From NCBI RefSeq assembly GCF_000176135.1, contig NZ_ACZN01000015.1, positions 372,001-436,000 on the forward strand: 64,000 nt of DNA. Reading direction: 5' to 3'. This DNA comes from Vibrio coralliilyticus ATCC BAA-450. GTDB lineage: Bacteria; Pseudomonadota; Gammaproteobacteria; Enterobacterales; Vibrionaceae. Made by a program: the position numbers and the translations under genes. Under the pieces are notes generated by a model. The model made no database searches and was not told the DNA's origin. It worked only from the letters and a program-made list of their open reading frames with translations. This document shows, piece by piece, positions 55,175-64,000 of this stretch (within the stretch, counting starts at the first letter, position 1; the number at the start of each line of letters is the position of its first letter).

Positions 55175-55200
55175 AAAAAAAAGAACGCATAGCGCGTTCT
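55175..55200 (-). terminator. Intra-operon terminator/attenuator in the ABC importer
   Basis: On the minus strand AGAACGC-GCTAT-GCGTTCT is followed by eight Ts (55175-55182 region), only about 20 bases before the permease ATG. Read-through must be partial if the permease and ATPase share the binding-protein promoter. Confidence 0.75.
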
Positions 55201-55209
55201 CTTTTTGGG

Positions 55210-56175
55210 TTACTTAACGCTAGTTGCGCGATCAAGTACTGATGCTGGAATCGTCACACCCAGCTTTTTCGCCGCCGTCTCATTAACGACTAAATCAGAC
55301 CCTTTGGCAACTTTAACGTCTAATGAACCTGGCGCCGAACCTTCAAGAATCGCCGCAACATAGTCTGCTGTCTGAACGCCAACTTGATAGTAATCAAAAC
55401 CTAAGCTAGCAATCGCGCCTTTTTCAACATATGAAGTCGCACCACCCAGAACAGGTGTCTTGGCCTGATTCGCCGCTACAATCATACCTTCAATCGCACT
55501 GGCAACAGTATTATCTGTCGGTGCATAAATCACATCAGACTTCTCCGCAATTGCCTGAGTCGCAGACTGGACATCAGCACTCTTTAGCGCCGTAGCTTCT
55601 ACAATTTCAATACCCTGCGCTTTTGCACTCTCTTTGAGTAGTTCCACTAAAGTGACAGCATTCGCTTCTCCAGGGTTAAACACAACACCGATGGATTTCA
55701 CATCTGGCATGATTTCCTTAATCAGTTCGACATGTTGACTCACTGGGGAAAGATCAGATAAGCCCGTGACGTTCTTTCCTGGTTTCTCCATGCTTTTGAC
55801 TAATTTAGCGCCTACTGGGTCCGTAACGGCCGTGAATACAACAGGAATTGAGCGCGTTGCTGATACTAATGCTTGTGCGGTCGGAGTAGCGATACCAACT
55901 AAAACGTCAGGCTTTTCACCGACAAACTGACGAGCAATCTGTACGGCAATCGCAGGGTTGCCTTGGGCCGTTTTGTAGTCAAACTCGAGATTTTTTCCTT
56001 GCTCATAGCCCTTTGATTTCAAGCCATCAATAAGCCCCTGGCGAGTGGCATCCAGTGCCGGGTGTTCAACGATCTGTGATACAGCTACTTTGGCTGTCTT
56101 CGCCATGATGCTTGTTGATGACAGTAGTGCTGCTCCTGCCAATACAGCGGTAGCAATAACTTTTCCTGCTTTCAT
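55210..56175 (-). CDS. ABC transporter substrate-binding protein (ABC_sub_bind family, TrpX-like)
   Basis: A 321-residue periplasmic protein with a signal peptide ending near SSTSIMA (about residue 25). The family pattern starts KVAVSQIVEHPALDATRQGLIDGLKSKGY, with VGIATPTAQAL, TDPVGAKLV, VFNPGEAN and APTDNTVASA. GGAG lies seven bases before the ATG. First gene of the importer operon; the hairpin after it should give an excess of binding protein. No operator for TrpR was recognised upstream. Confidence 0.88.
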   Translation of the reverse strand: MKAGKVIATAVLAGAALLSSTSIMAKTAKVAVSQIVEHPALDATRQGLIDGLKSKGYEQGKNLEFDYKTAQGNPAIAVQIARQFVGEKPDVLVGIATPTAQALVSATRSIPVVFTAVTDPVGAKLVKSMEKPGKNVTGLSDLSPVSQHVELIKEIMPDVKSIGVVFNPGEANAVTLVELLKESAKAQGIEIVEATALKSADVQSATQAIAEKSDVIYAPTDNTVASAIEGMIVAANQAKTPVLGGATSYVEKGAIASLGFDYYQVGVQTADYVAAILEGSAPGSLDVKVAKGSDLVVNETAAKKLGVTIPASVLDRATSVK

Positions 56176-56348
56176 CTCGACTCCTTGATTACAGCATTAT
56201 TGATGTGATGTTGTGTGCGGTTAGTGTTTATATAATTATTGATTGAGTTGCACATTTTCTGTGCACATCATTCATTATTACCAATAACTTAGAAAAATTG
56301 GAAGGGAGTTTTAACAATTAATCAACAAACTTAGAGGTGTGTATACGG

Positions 56349-57545
56349 CTAATTTTTAATCGCCTGAATCAGGATATTTCTCGGCGTAATTTTTTTAGCA
56401 CAAAAAGCTTCAACAGATACTTGGTAACCATGCTCTGCAAGATACAAAGCCTTATCTAGTACCAACCACATTTCCAGACTGCGACGAAACTGTTGTTGAA
56501 CAAGGCTGAGCCTCTCCATTTTCCAATAACGTTGTTCACCTTTCGCTTCAAATTCCGCGAACGACACATTCGTTGGCAAATCCAGCTGTTTCTGATCGGC
56601 CGCCCATTGGCAAAAAGCGCCGAATCCATCGGCCAACAAGGACTTTTTAACACTTGGTACTGGTATGTAATCTTGATGACCACCGACTTCTTTCAATAGC
56701 AGGTCCAAACCGAGCCGGTAGCTCATTTCGAGAAAGCGATGCCGTTTAACTCGCTCACCACCTGTAACGGTTTCCTGAAGTGGTATACGCAGCTCTGGCT
56801 TTGTTAGCTTAAGTGCTGACGAACAAGCAAGCTTAGACAAAGGGCAATACTTATCCTGTTGGATAAGGTGGTAACAACAAGGCGAGATGCTTAATGCTGG
56901 CAATCCAACCGAAACTGCCTTTTCAATCAAAGAAACATGCAAATCGCCGCATGCATGTAATGCAACCGCATGCTGTTTAGGGTTAAGTGCTTGCTTTGCG
57001 TCAGCGGAAAGCGCATCTCCTTGGACAAACCTCATGGGTAAGTTCTGTTTATCCGCTTCTTGCTGACCCGAATCACACAGCATTTGTTGAAATTCGAAGC
57101 TGGTCACTGGCTGCTGACTTTGACTGGCAAGTATACGGCCCAAGAAGCCTTTACCTGAGCACCATTCAAGCCATTCACTGCCTTGGTGAGAGCGTAACGC
57201 CGCCTCCCCCATCGACACAATCTGTTCAAGCTTTCTGCCCGGAACTCCTGTTTCAATACCTCGTTCCAATTGCAAACCGTATAAAGCAGAGCTGGTGAGC
57301 TGAGTGAGGTCATGAACGATAGATAGAGCAGGGATAAATTGCTCAAGGGCTTTATGGAGTTGCTCGGGGGCAGATTTCAACTCTTCAATTTGTTGAGGGC
57401 AAAGTTCAGTAAGCCATTGGCACAACTGAGGGTGTTCAGCTTGCCAAGGTAATTGATCATCATAGCTAGAAAAGAAGGGCTCAAAGCGCCAAAATTTCTG
57501 ATGAGATAAGAGAAATGAATCGAGTTGTTGAAATGTGTCTTGCAT
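56349..57545 (-). CDS. SAM-dependent methyltransferase, Methyltransf_32-like
   Basis: A 398-residue protein. The central Rossmann region starts WLEWCSGKGFLGRILA (a motif I variant), followed by VQGDAL and LHACGDLH, and the PCCYHLI signature. This combination resembles the Methyltransf_32 group (METTL25/GSTCD relatives). The target is unknown; RNA or protein are both possible. The ATG at 57545 is preferred to a TTG at 57560. It follows cysB in the same direction after 54 bases. Confidence 0.75.
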   Translation of the reverse strand: MQDTFQQLDSFLLSHQKFWRFEPFFSSYDDQLPWQAEHPQLCQWLTELCPQQIEELKSAPEQLHKALEQFIPALSIVHDLTQLTSSALYGLQLERGIETGVPGRKLEQIVSMGEAALRSHQGSEWLEWCSGKGFLGRILASQSQQPVTSFEFQQMLCDSGQQEADKQNLPMRFVQGDALSADAKQALNPKQHAVALHACGDLHVSLIEKAVSVGLPALSISPCCYHLIQQDKYCPLSKLACSSALKLTKPELRIPLQETVTGGERVKRHRFLEMSYRLGLDLLLKEVGGHQDYIPVPSVKKSLLADGFGAFCQWAADQKQLDLPTNVSFAEFEAKGEQRYWKMERLSLVQQQFRRSLEMWLVLDKALYLAEHGYQVSVEAFCAKKITPRNILIQAIKN

Positions 57546-57599
57546 GCTTCCCCCTGACAAGGGTTTATTCTAGAGGGAAGCAAGGTGAGAAGAAAGTTT

Positions 57600-58592
<993 letters not shown>

Positions 58593-58870
58593 TTACTCGA
58601 CGCCCCATTCTGAGCAAATATAGTTTATAATATTTAGTTATAACGCCTCTTGGTTAAAATTGATAGCACAATTGACTATTTGGGTACTTTATAAAGAGTA
58701 ATTTCTGATTTGGATGGCTTTTTTGTAAGCAATAACTCAAAAATTACCCATAGATCAGAGTTTTCGTTAATAATTAGCCATGGAAACGTAATAATACAAA
58801 ATAGGTGCAGTGGTTCTTAAGAATCGTGTATCCTTACTCGCTAGCCAACAAAACATAAGATACGGAATTT

Positions 58871-59635
58871 ATGAATATTGGGTTAATCATAGCTTTAGTT
58901 GCCATCTTACTGGTGTTAGTGCTTGGCTATAACATCATGCTCCAGTACAAAGTCAAAGTTGAAACTGCAAGAAAGCAAGAAGGTGCCAGATACCTCGCCA
59001 TCATCGATGCGACAGAAGAGCTGATTGGCCACGCACACCACATGCCGTACAGCAAAGAACTACTGGTTTGTCTGAATACTCGAATTCTTGACGCTGTCGA
59101 AAGCATGTTTGAGCTGGATCCAAAGAATAAGCAGCTGGAACAACGTGTTGAACATGTTAAGCAGCAAATACAGCAATTAAAGAACGACAAAAAAGGGGGC
59201 GAAAGCACCTCGTTCAAGACGCCAAGTAGCGACAAGCAAGCAATAGTGATGTTGAAGCTGGTGAAGCGTTTACGTGACACTATCCGTAGTGAACATAATA
59301 AAGGCCGATTTGAGACTCAAGCTTATGTCGCTGAAAACGCTCGTCTAGAGACAATTCAGATTCGTATTAACATCGAGAACGTAATTAAACGCGCTAATGA
59401 TGCTATTGTTCGTGGTCAACCTGGCACTGCGATTCAGTTACTGCGTAAAGGCCTCGATGCTCTGAGTAATAAAAACGATAATTACTCGAATCAAGCCAGA
59501 GAAAAGCTTCAAGAAATGTACGATGACCTAGAGCAGAAACGTCAATCTAAAAATGCAGAAGAGCTTCATCAGATTGAAGAAGACCAACGCAAAAATGATA
59601 TGGACGAGCTCTTTGGCGAAAAGAAAAAATGGTAA
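58871..59635 (+). CDS. Membrane-anchored coiled-coil protein, hypothetical
   Basis: A 254-residue protein, no named family recognised. One N-terminal span (about 3-24) is followed by a long helical, charged cytoplasmic part with coiled-coil-like heptads (about 85-115 and 215-245) and an acidic-basic tail. The pattern (span plus ARYLAIIDATEELIGHAH and ARLETIQIRINIENVIKRANDAIVRGQPGTA) suggests a helical scaffold. It is divergent from cysB and ends at a terminator before miaE. Confidence 0.75.
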   Translation: MNIGLIIALVAILLVLVLGYNIMLQYKVKVETARKQEGARYLAIIDATEELIGHAHHMPYSKELLVCLNTRILDAVESMFELDPKNKQLEQRVEHVKQQIQQLKNDKKGGESTSFKTPSSDKQAIVMLKLVKRLRDTIRSEHNKGRFETQAYVAENARLETIQIRINIENVIKRANDAIVRGQPGTAIQLLRKGLDALSNKNDNYSNQAREKLQEMYDDLEQKRQSKNAEELHQIEEDQRKNDMDELFGEKKKW

Positions 59636-59658
59636 TATAATCCACTCAGTCCGTTTCC

Positions 59659-59690
59659 AAAAGGTCGCTTATGCGGCCTTTTCTATTTAT
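59659..59690 (+). terminator. Terminator between the coiled-coil gene and miaE
   Basis: AAAAGGTCGC (59659-59668), TTAT, GCGGCCTTTT (59673-59682; one G-U pair), then a T-rich run. Confidence 0.8.
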
Positions 59691-59701
59691 TGAATAACAT
59701 C

Positions 59702-60478
59702 ATGATCGATTTGAAAAGCTACGATACCTTACTGGAACCAATCAACAGTTTTCTTCAGTGTGCCACACCGGAAGAGTGGATCACCGAAGCCAGTAAACCA
59801 GATAACCTAAAAACCGTTCTCATCGATCATTTATTGTGTGAGCTTAAGGCTGGCCAATCGGCGATGTATTTAATTCGTAAGTATGCGGTAGACAAAAGCA
59901 GCGCTCACAACTTGCTGAACTGGTTTAAGCCCTACGAAGATTTCGCTTATAGAAAAACAGGTAGCTTGGAAACTCTCAAGGGTAAGAGCAATATTTCGAA
60001 AGCGATCATGGCCAAATCTGATTCGCCTTATAGTCAGGACTTGATAGACAAAATGGTGTTGCTAATCAAAGAAGAGTTACATCACTTCTATCAGGTTTTG
60101 GAAATTATGGATAGCCGAGGCATTGCCTACGAACCTGTACAAGCGAGCCGCTACGCAAAAGGGCTACTTGCAAGTATGGCAACTCACGAACCGCAAACAC
60201 TCATAGACAAATTGATCATTGGAGCATACATTGAAGCACGTTCCTGTGAACGCTTTGCAAAGCTCGCTCCTCATATGGATGAAGATATTGCTAAATTCTA
60301 TATCTCGCTGCTTCGTTCGGAAGCACGCCATTATCAGGACTACTTAAGCCTTGCTGAAGAGATCGCTGGCGAAGATATCTCACATAGAGTCGCTTACTTT
60401 GGTCAACTCGAAGCCGACTTAATCACCAGTCCTGATAGCGACTTTAAATTCCACAGCGGTACTCCCCTTAAAAACTAA
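59702..60478 (+). CDS. miaE: tRNA-(ms2io6A)-hydroxylase
   Basis: The 258-residue diiron monooxygenase hydroxylates the isopentenyl group of ms2i6A37 in tRNA. Ferritin-like iron ligands are visible: Glu in LLCELKAGQSA, EELHHFYQVLE, EARSCERF and SEARHYQDY. The ATG at 59702 is used in place of the in-frame TTG at 59690; neither has a good ribosome-binding site. It starts about 20 bases after a terminator, so its promoter must lie in or before that hairpin, or it depends on read-through. Confidence 0.92.
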   Translation: MIDLKSYDTLLEPINSFLQCATPEEWITEASKPDNLKTVLIDHLLCELKAGQSAMYLIRKYAVDKSSAHNLLNWFKPYEDFAYRKTGSLETLKGKSNISKAIMAKSDSPYSQDLIDKMVLLIKEELHHFYQVLEIMDSRGIAYEPVQASRYAKGLLASMATHEPQTLIDKLIIGAYIEARSCERFAKLAPHMDEDIAKFYISLLRSEARHYQDYLSLAEEIAGEDISHRVAYFGQLEADLITSPDSDFKFHSGTPLKN

Positions 60479-60499
60479 CCACTCTGCACTAAATATTAA

Positions 60500-60524
60500 A
60501 AAGGATGCCAAATTGGCATCCTTT
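60500..60524. terminator. Terminator of miaE (convergent)
   Basis: AAAGGATGCCA (60500-60510) pairs with TGGCATCCTTT (60514-60524), followed by CTTTTG. Confidence 0.85.
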
Positions 60525-60540
60525 CTTTTGCTTAGATTAT

Positions 60541-61743
60541 TTATTTGGAGGCGGGACTCGGGTCCAAAAGTGCATTGCCCAACCCAGCAGCATACAACTT
60601 CTTACTCACTCGATTGAGTGCCTCTGCTTCATTGGCACCAATCACCAAACTCCCTTTGCTGCGTAAAACTTCAATCATAGATTCAATGCAGTTAGCATCG
60701 CTGTCGACACCTGACAGTTTTGAGCGAATAAAGCCAAACCAGTCATCGTTCATCTTCTCTTTTACTTTATCGAGAACTTCTTGGCTAGCGACCTGAAACT
60801 CGACTCTGGAGTCAAATGCTTCCTGATTGGTCCGTGCGATATCATAGATAATGTGTGCTTTTTTCTTCGCAACCAGCATACCCGGGATATTGAGCTGTAG
60901 TTCAGCGATTTGGCCGTTACTCATCTTAAGAAAGAACTTGATATCCTTATAGCCACTGCCATCGGCCTCGACATTAAATCGCTCTAAACTAGAGCCCGAT
61001 TTAGCGAGCTGGTAACGGTCTTTCAATGCTTTTTGATATTGAGCAACAGCCCTGAACTCCTCAGTACGGCAGATGAACAGTTTCGCCCCCTGAAGGTCTC
61101 TAAAGCTTTTTACTTTCACTGTAATACGAGCACAGTCCTTTAAGTCGCCAACATCGTTAGTACGCTCTCGGGTGGTAATTTTTGCCAAGGCTCCACTGTA
61201 GCTCTTAATACCGCCGTAAGCACCGGGAGGAAAGCTGATTTCAGCGCCAAATGCCACTTTCAATCTTTGAGCAAAGGTATTCAATTCGACCTGAGCTTGA
61301 ATGATCTCTTTGAACATAAGGAACAGCTGCTTGCGCTTTAACTTAGCATTGGCAACCTGATTTTTAGCCTTAAAATCCATCGCGCTTGTATCGAGTACTT
61401 TCTTCCCTGCATCATTGGTCACTAAATACTGGGACAAATCTTCGTCTAGATATTCCGCAAGATGAGCATCATCGGTCAATATGTCGAGCATCAGCTTACA
61501 CATCTTGCCTTCTTCAGTTCGTTGGAAGCTCTTCGATTTCAATTTGGCTTTGAGCTCTGCGAGACCAGACTGATAATCCGCTTGGTTCACCAGACGGAAG
61601 CCCTGAGATAAGTGAGTGGATTGTTCGATGCGCTTTAAAACCTCCGCTTTCACCTTAGCCACATCTGCTGGTGTTACTTTTTTGGTTGCTGCATCAGTCA
61701 AAGCTTCGCTAGCGCCAACTGACGCCGATAATGTATCAGTCAT
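60541..61743 (-). CDS. Divergent RelA/SpoT-fold (ppGpp-synthetase-like) protein
   Basis: A 400-residue soluble protein without a signal peptide. A helical N-terminal region (about 1-165) leads to blocks resembling RelA_SpoT synthetases: GGIKSYSGALAKI, then DLKDCARITVKV (Asp203, the expected metal ligand), GSGYKDIKFF (the Tyr that stacks on GTP), AELQLNIPGM (Glu281) and AKKKAHIIYDI. The usual arginine before the KS motif is a glycine here, and the histidine after the Tyr is absent. It could be an alarmone synthetase, another pyrophosphokinase, or an inactive relative. It is larger than typical single-domain alarmone synthetases. AAGGAG lies six bases before the ATG. A single gene between miaE and pyrF. 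Confidence 0.65.
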   Translation of the reverse strand: MTDTLSASVGASEALTDAATKKVTPADVAKVKAEVLKRIEQSTHLSQGFRLVNQADYQSGLAELKAKLKSKSFQRTEEGKMCKLMLDILTDDAHLAEYLDEDLSQYLVTNDAGKKVLDTSAMDFKAKNQVANAKLKRKQLFLMFKEIIQAQVELNTFAQRLKVAFGAEISFPPGAYGGIKSYSGALAKITTRERTNDVGDLKDCARITVKVKSFRDLQGAKLFICRTEEFRAVAQYQKALKDRYQLAKSGSSLERFNVEADGSGYKDIKFFLKMSNGQIAELQLNIPGMLVAKKKAHIIYDIARTNQEAFDSRVEFQVASQEVLDKVKEKMNDDWFGFIRSKLSGVDSDANCIESMIEVLRSKGSLVIGANEAEALNRVSKKLYAAGLGNALLDPSPASK

Positions 61744-61860
61744 AACCAACTCCTTGTTTAGAGGTTCATTATAGTCACTAAATCCAAGCTAAACGAAAAG
61801 CAGACTAATAACTAGCATGAATGTTTATAATATCGAGAGGTTGTACCTGTAACGAAAAAA

Positions 61861-61883
61861 AATCGCCAGTCAAACTGGCGATT
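61861..61883 (-). terminator. Terminator of pyrF
   Basis: AATCGCCAGT (61861-61870), CAA, ACTGGCGATT (61874-61883); followed on the minus strand by a T-run. Confidence 0.9.
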
Positions 61884-61892
61884 TACAAAACT

Positions 61893-62591
61893 CTAGATAC
61901 TGAGTGACTGGTTGATATCCATCAAGACTTTGTCAGGATCCGCAGCTTGAGTAATTGGACGACCGATAACTAAATAATCTGAACCTGCTTGAATTGCATC
62001 GACTGGCGTCATGATGCGTTTCTGATCCCCTACAGCAGCCCCTGCTGGACGGATGCCTGGTGTAATCAACTTGAACTCACGCCCTAACTCACTCTTCAGC
62101 ATTGAAGACTCTTGAGCAGAGCACACAACCCCATCCAACCCAGAGTTTTTGGTCAATGTTGCTAGACGAATAACTTGCTCTTTTGGCTCAACGTTGAGTC
62201 CGATGCCGGTAAGATCACTTTGCTCCATGCTGGTTAACACAGTCACACCAATCAGTAACGGGCGGTCTTTACCATATGGCTCTAGGATATCGCGTGAAGC
62301 CGCCATCATGCGCTCCCCTCCACTCGCATGAACATTCACCATCCATACACCAAGCTCCGCGGCTGCTCGCACTGCTTTCGAGCATGTGTTCGGAATATCA
62401 TGGAATTTTAGATCCAGGAATACTGAAAAGCCGCGCTTGTGTAGCTCTTTAACGAAATCAGGACCAAACAGCGTGAACATTTCTTTACCAACTTTCAATC
62501 GACAAGAGCTTGGATCAATTCTGTCTACGAAAGTAAGGGCGTCAGCTTGATTGTCGTAATCCAGTGCAACAATAACTTTTTGGTCAATCAT
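61893..62591 (-). CDS. pyrF: Orotidine 5'-phosphate decarboxylase
   Basis: The 232-residue enzyme makes UMP from OMP. The catalytic set is visible: Asp11 (VALDYDN), Lys33 (LKVGKE), Asp60, Lys62 and Asp65 in [12 protein letters not shown]; the phosphate loop is near VIGRPIT. GGAG lies upstream of the ATG. It follows lapB, as in E. coli, but a terminator lies between. Confidence 0.97.
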   Translation of the reverse strand: MIDQKVIVALDYDNQADALTFVDRIDPSSCRLKVGKEMFTLFGPDFVKELHKRGFSVFLDLKFHDIPNTCSKAVRAAAELGVWMVNVHASGGERMMAASRDILEPYGKDRPLLIGVTVLTSMEQSDLTGIGLNVEPKEQVIRLATLTKNSGLDGVVCSAQESSMLKSELGREFKLITPGIRPAGAAVGDQKRIMTPVDAIQAGSDYLVIGRPITQAADPDKVLMDINQSLSI

Positions 62592-62626
62592 TTCATCTCC
62601 TACTAACTAATTACATGCCTAAAAAA

Positions 62627-62647
62627 AGCAGCGGGATCACCGCTGCT
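62627..62647 (-). terminator. Terminator between lapB and pyrF
   Basis: On the minus strand AGCAGCGG-TGATC-CCGCTGCT is followed by six Ts, 33 bases after the lapB stop. Confidence 0.85.
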
Positions 62648-62679
62648 ATTTTCTTGATTGGAATCCCCAATCGAATTTC

Positions 62680-63849
62680 TTATTCACCATCAAGGCCTCT
62701 AATTGGCTTGATGGTTCCCCAACCTTTACATGATGGACAATGCCAGTACATTGAATGGGTAGAGAAACCACACTTACGACATCGGTAATGAGGTTTAACT
62801 TTTAACTGCTCTCCCACCAGTTTTTGCAACGTCTGCAAACTCGCTTTTGCTCGGCCTTCTTCCGCGTCGGCCAAATGATAATCCATCAAACGATAAAAAC
62901 CTTTCATGGTTGGATTTTTAACGAGCTGACGAGTGAGTAGCTCCTGCGCAGAACCAGAACCTTCATGTTGAGCAACCATTTGAGCAAGCATGAGCTCTGC
63001 CGAGACGCCAGCCTTGGAGACAATACATTGGCGTAAAAAGTCCAGTAACTCCTCTTCCTGCCCTAAATGATGGTAACAGTCTGCCAATGTTGGGAGTACT
63101 TCGCTAATAAAGTCGATGTCCTGCTCAATCACCATCTCCATGTACTTAATGGTCTGAGCATAATCTTCAACCTCAAGATAGAGCTTACCTAGGGCGATGC
63201 TGGCACGAACACATTTTGGATCTTCAGATAGTGCGCGCTTAAAGTGCTGAATTGCGCGACTATTATCACCATCCGCTTTTTCTTGCATTGCAAGCTCACA
63301 CCAAAAATGTGCGATGCTTGTACGCATACGTTTTCTACCTAATTTTACCAACTGGGTCGCGTATTGGATCGCTTTGCCCCATTCCCGTGTTTGTTGGTAG
63401 ATCGACACTAGCTGTTGCAATGCTGCTTCACGATGATCAGGTTCATCAACGAGCTGCTCAAAGATTTTCTCTGCGCGGTCAAGAAAGCCCGATGCCATGT
63501 AATCCTTAGCTAGTTGCTGAAGAGCTATGTTTTTTTGGTCTATGGTCAGCCCAGAACGAGAAATTAAATTCTGGTGAATACGGATGGCGCGATCGACTTC
63601 TCCACGAGAACGGAAAAGGTTACCTAAGGCCAAATGTGTATCTATCGTTTCGTTGTCGACCTGAAGAAGTTCGATAAAGTGGTCTACCGCTTTATCCGAT
63701 TGATCGGACAATAGCAGGTTAAGACCCGTCACATACTGACGAGAGATTTGGTTGGAGTGCTTCTGCTTGTCTTGCTGGGCACTGCGATTACCCATATACC
63801 AACCGTATGCTGCTGCGATTGGTAGTAACAAGAAGAGTATTTCTAACAT
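62680..63849 (-). CDS. lapB: Lipopolysaccharide assembly protein LapB (YciM)
   Basis: The 389-residue protein has an N-terminal membrane anchor (1-18), about eight TPR repeats (40-340) and a C-terminal rubredoxin-type metal knuckle, CRKCGF ... HCPSCKGWGTIKPI. LapB presents LpxC to FtsH for degradation and so balances LPS and phospholipid synthesis. It lies 25 bases after lapA, the usual pair. Confidence 0.95.
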   Translation of the reverse strand: MLEILFLLLPIAAAYGWYMGNRSAQQDKQKHSNQISRQYVTGLNLLLSDQSDKAVDHFIELLQVDNETIDTHLALGNLFRSRGEVDRAIRIHQNLISRSGLTIDQKNIALQQLAKDYMASGFLDRAEKIFEQLVDEPDHREAALQQLVSIYQQTREWGKAIQYATQLVKLGRKRMRTSIAHFWCELAMQEKADGDNSRAIQHFKRALSEDPKCVRASIALGKLYLEVEDYAQTIKYMEMVIEQDIDFISEVLPTLADCYHHLGQEEELLDFLRQCIVSKAGVSAELMLAQMVAQHEGSGSAQELLTRQLVKNPTMKGFYRLMDYHLADAEEGRAKASLQTLQKLVGEQLKVKPHYRCRKCGFSTHSMYWHCPSCKGWGTIKPIRGLDGE

Positions 63850-63874
63850 TGAGTAAAAAGCCTACCTATACAAC

Positions 63875-64000
63875 TTATTGGGCTTTAACCTGTTGAGGTT
63901 CACTCTCTGGAGGTGAAAGTTTTTTCACTTGTTTTTTCAGCTTGCGTAGTTGCATTTGAGAACGTAGATGTAAACTACCGAAGATAATCCAAGCCAAAAC
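63875..64000 (-). CDS. lapA: LapA (YciS, DUF1049) C-terminal end, partial
   Basis: The last 41 codons are visible, cut by the window end. They show the end of a membrane span (VLAWIIFGSLHLRSQM), a basic coiled coil (QLRKLKKQVKKL) and a tail PPESEPQQVKAQ. This fits LapA, the two-span partner of LapB, and the lapA-lapB order. Confidence 0.85.
   Translation of the reverse strand, partial: VLAWIIFGSLHLRSQMQLRKLKKQVKKLSPPESEPQQVKAQ

Overview
The window is a plasmid- and phage-free stretch of a gammaproteobacterial main chromosome, almost certainly a Vibrio (chromosome I). The protein sequences are Vibrio-like throughout: Mlc, PykA, PtsG, FabG, YceD, RNase E, CysB and LapB. The run ptsG - tatD - holB - tmk - mltG - pabC - fabF - acpP - fabG - fabD - fabH - plsX - rpmF - yceD - maf - rluC - rne is the conserved Vibrio order. 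No tRNA, rRNA, insertion sequence, integrase or CRISPR array was seen. The species cannot be fixed from the sequence alone.

Layout. 1-13 kb: the 3' part of dnaE2 (SOS mutagenesis polymerase), cheV, the glucose-responsive repressor gene mlc, and pykA. Then come a patatin-like phospholipase with a 30-residue YnhF-like membrane peptide upstream, two small outer-membrane barrels, an NSS sodium:amino-acid symporter with its tiny MetS-type subunit, and ptsG. 13-29 kb: a dense housekeeping block on the minus strand (tatD-holB-tmk-mltG-pabC, then fabF-acpP-fabG-fabD-fabH-plsX-rpmF-yceD), followed by maf, rluC and, divergently, rne with a long leader. 29-39 kb: a SulP anion transporter, then a minus-strand run yoaA-tsaB-hypothetical-slp-hydrolase-fadD-rnd. 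39-50 kb: purU, fadH (with a perfect FadR-type operator), sppA, ansA, a CPBP protease, serS, rarA, lolA and a SEC-C protein. 50-64 kb: an orphan type IV prepilin-like gene, dusC, a diguanylate cyclase, a three-gene TrpXYZ-like ABC importer, a Methyltransf_32-type protein, cysB, a membrane-anchored coiled-coil protein, miaE, a divergent RelA/SpoT-fold protein, pyrF, lapB and the end of lapA.

How the genes fit together. Sugar use is represented by mlc, ptsG and pykA. Lipid synthesis (plsX and the fab genes) and breakdown (fadD, fadH) are both present, with FadR-type palindromes at fadH and, less perfectly, upstream of acpP. RNA metabolism is heavily represented (rne, rnd, rluC, tsaB, dusC, miaE, yceD, rpmF). 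Most transcription units end in clear intrinsic terminators, and several hairpins sit inside operons, where they probably tune relative expression (fabH/fabD, acpP/fabF, the ABC importer).

The region is mainly core genome and I found no multi-gene novel system. The most interesting items are the divergent RelA/SpoT-fold protein at 60541-61743, the terminator hairpin that contains the dusC ribosome-binding site, the two micro-genes missed by length cut-offs, the FadR-type sites, and the repeated MA(x)GK/MAK motifs in the RNase E tail.
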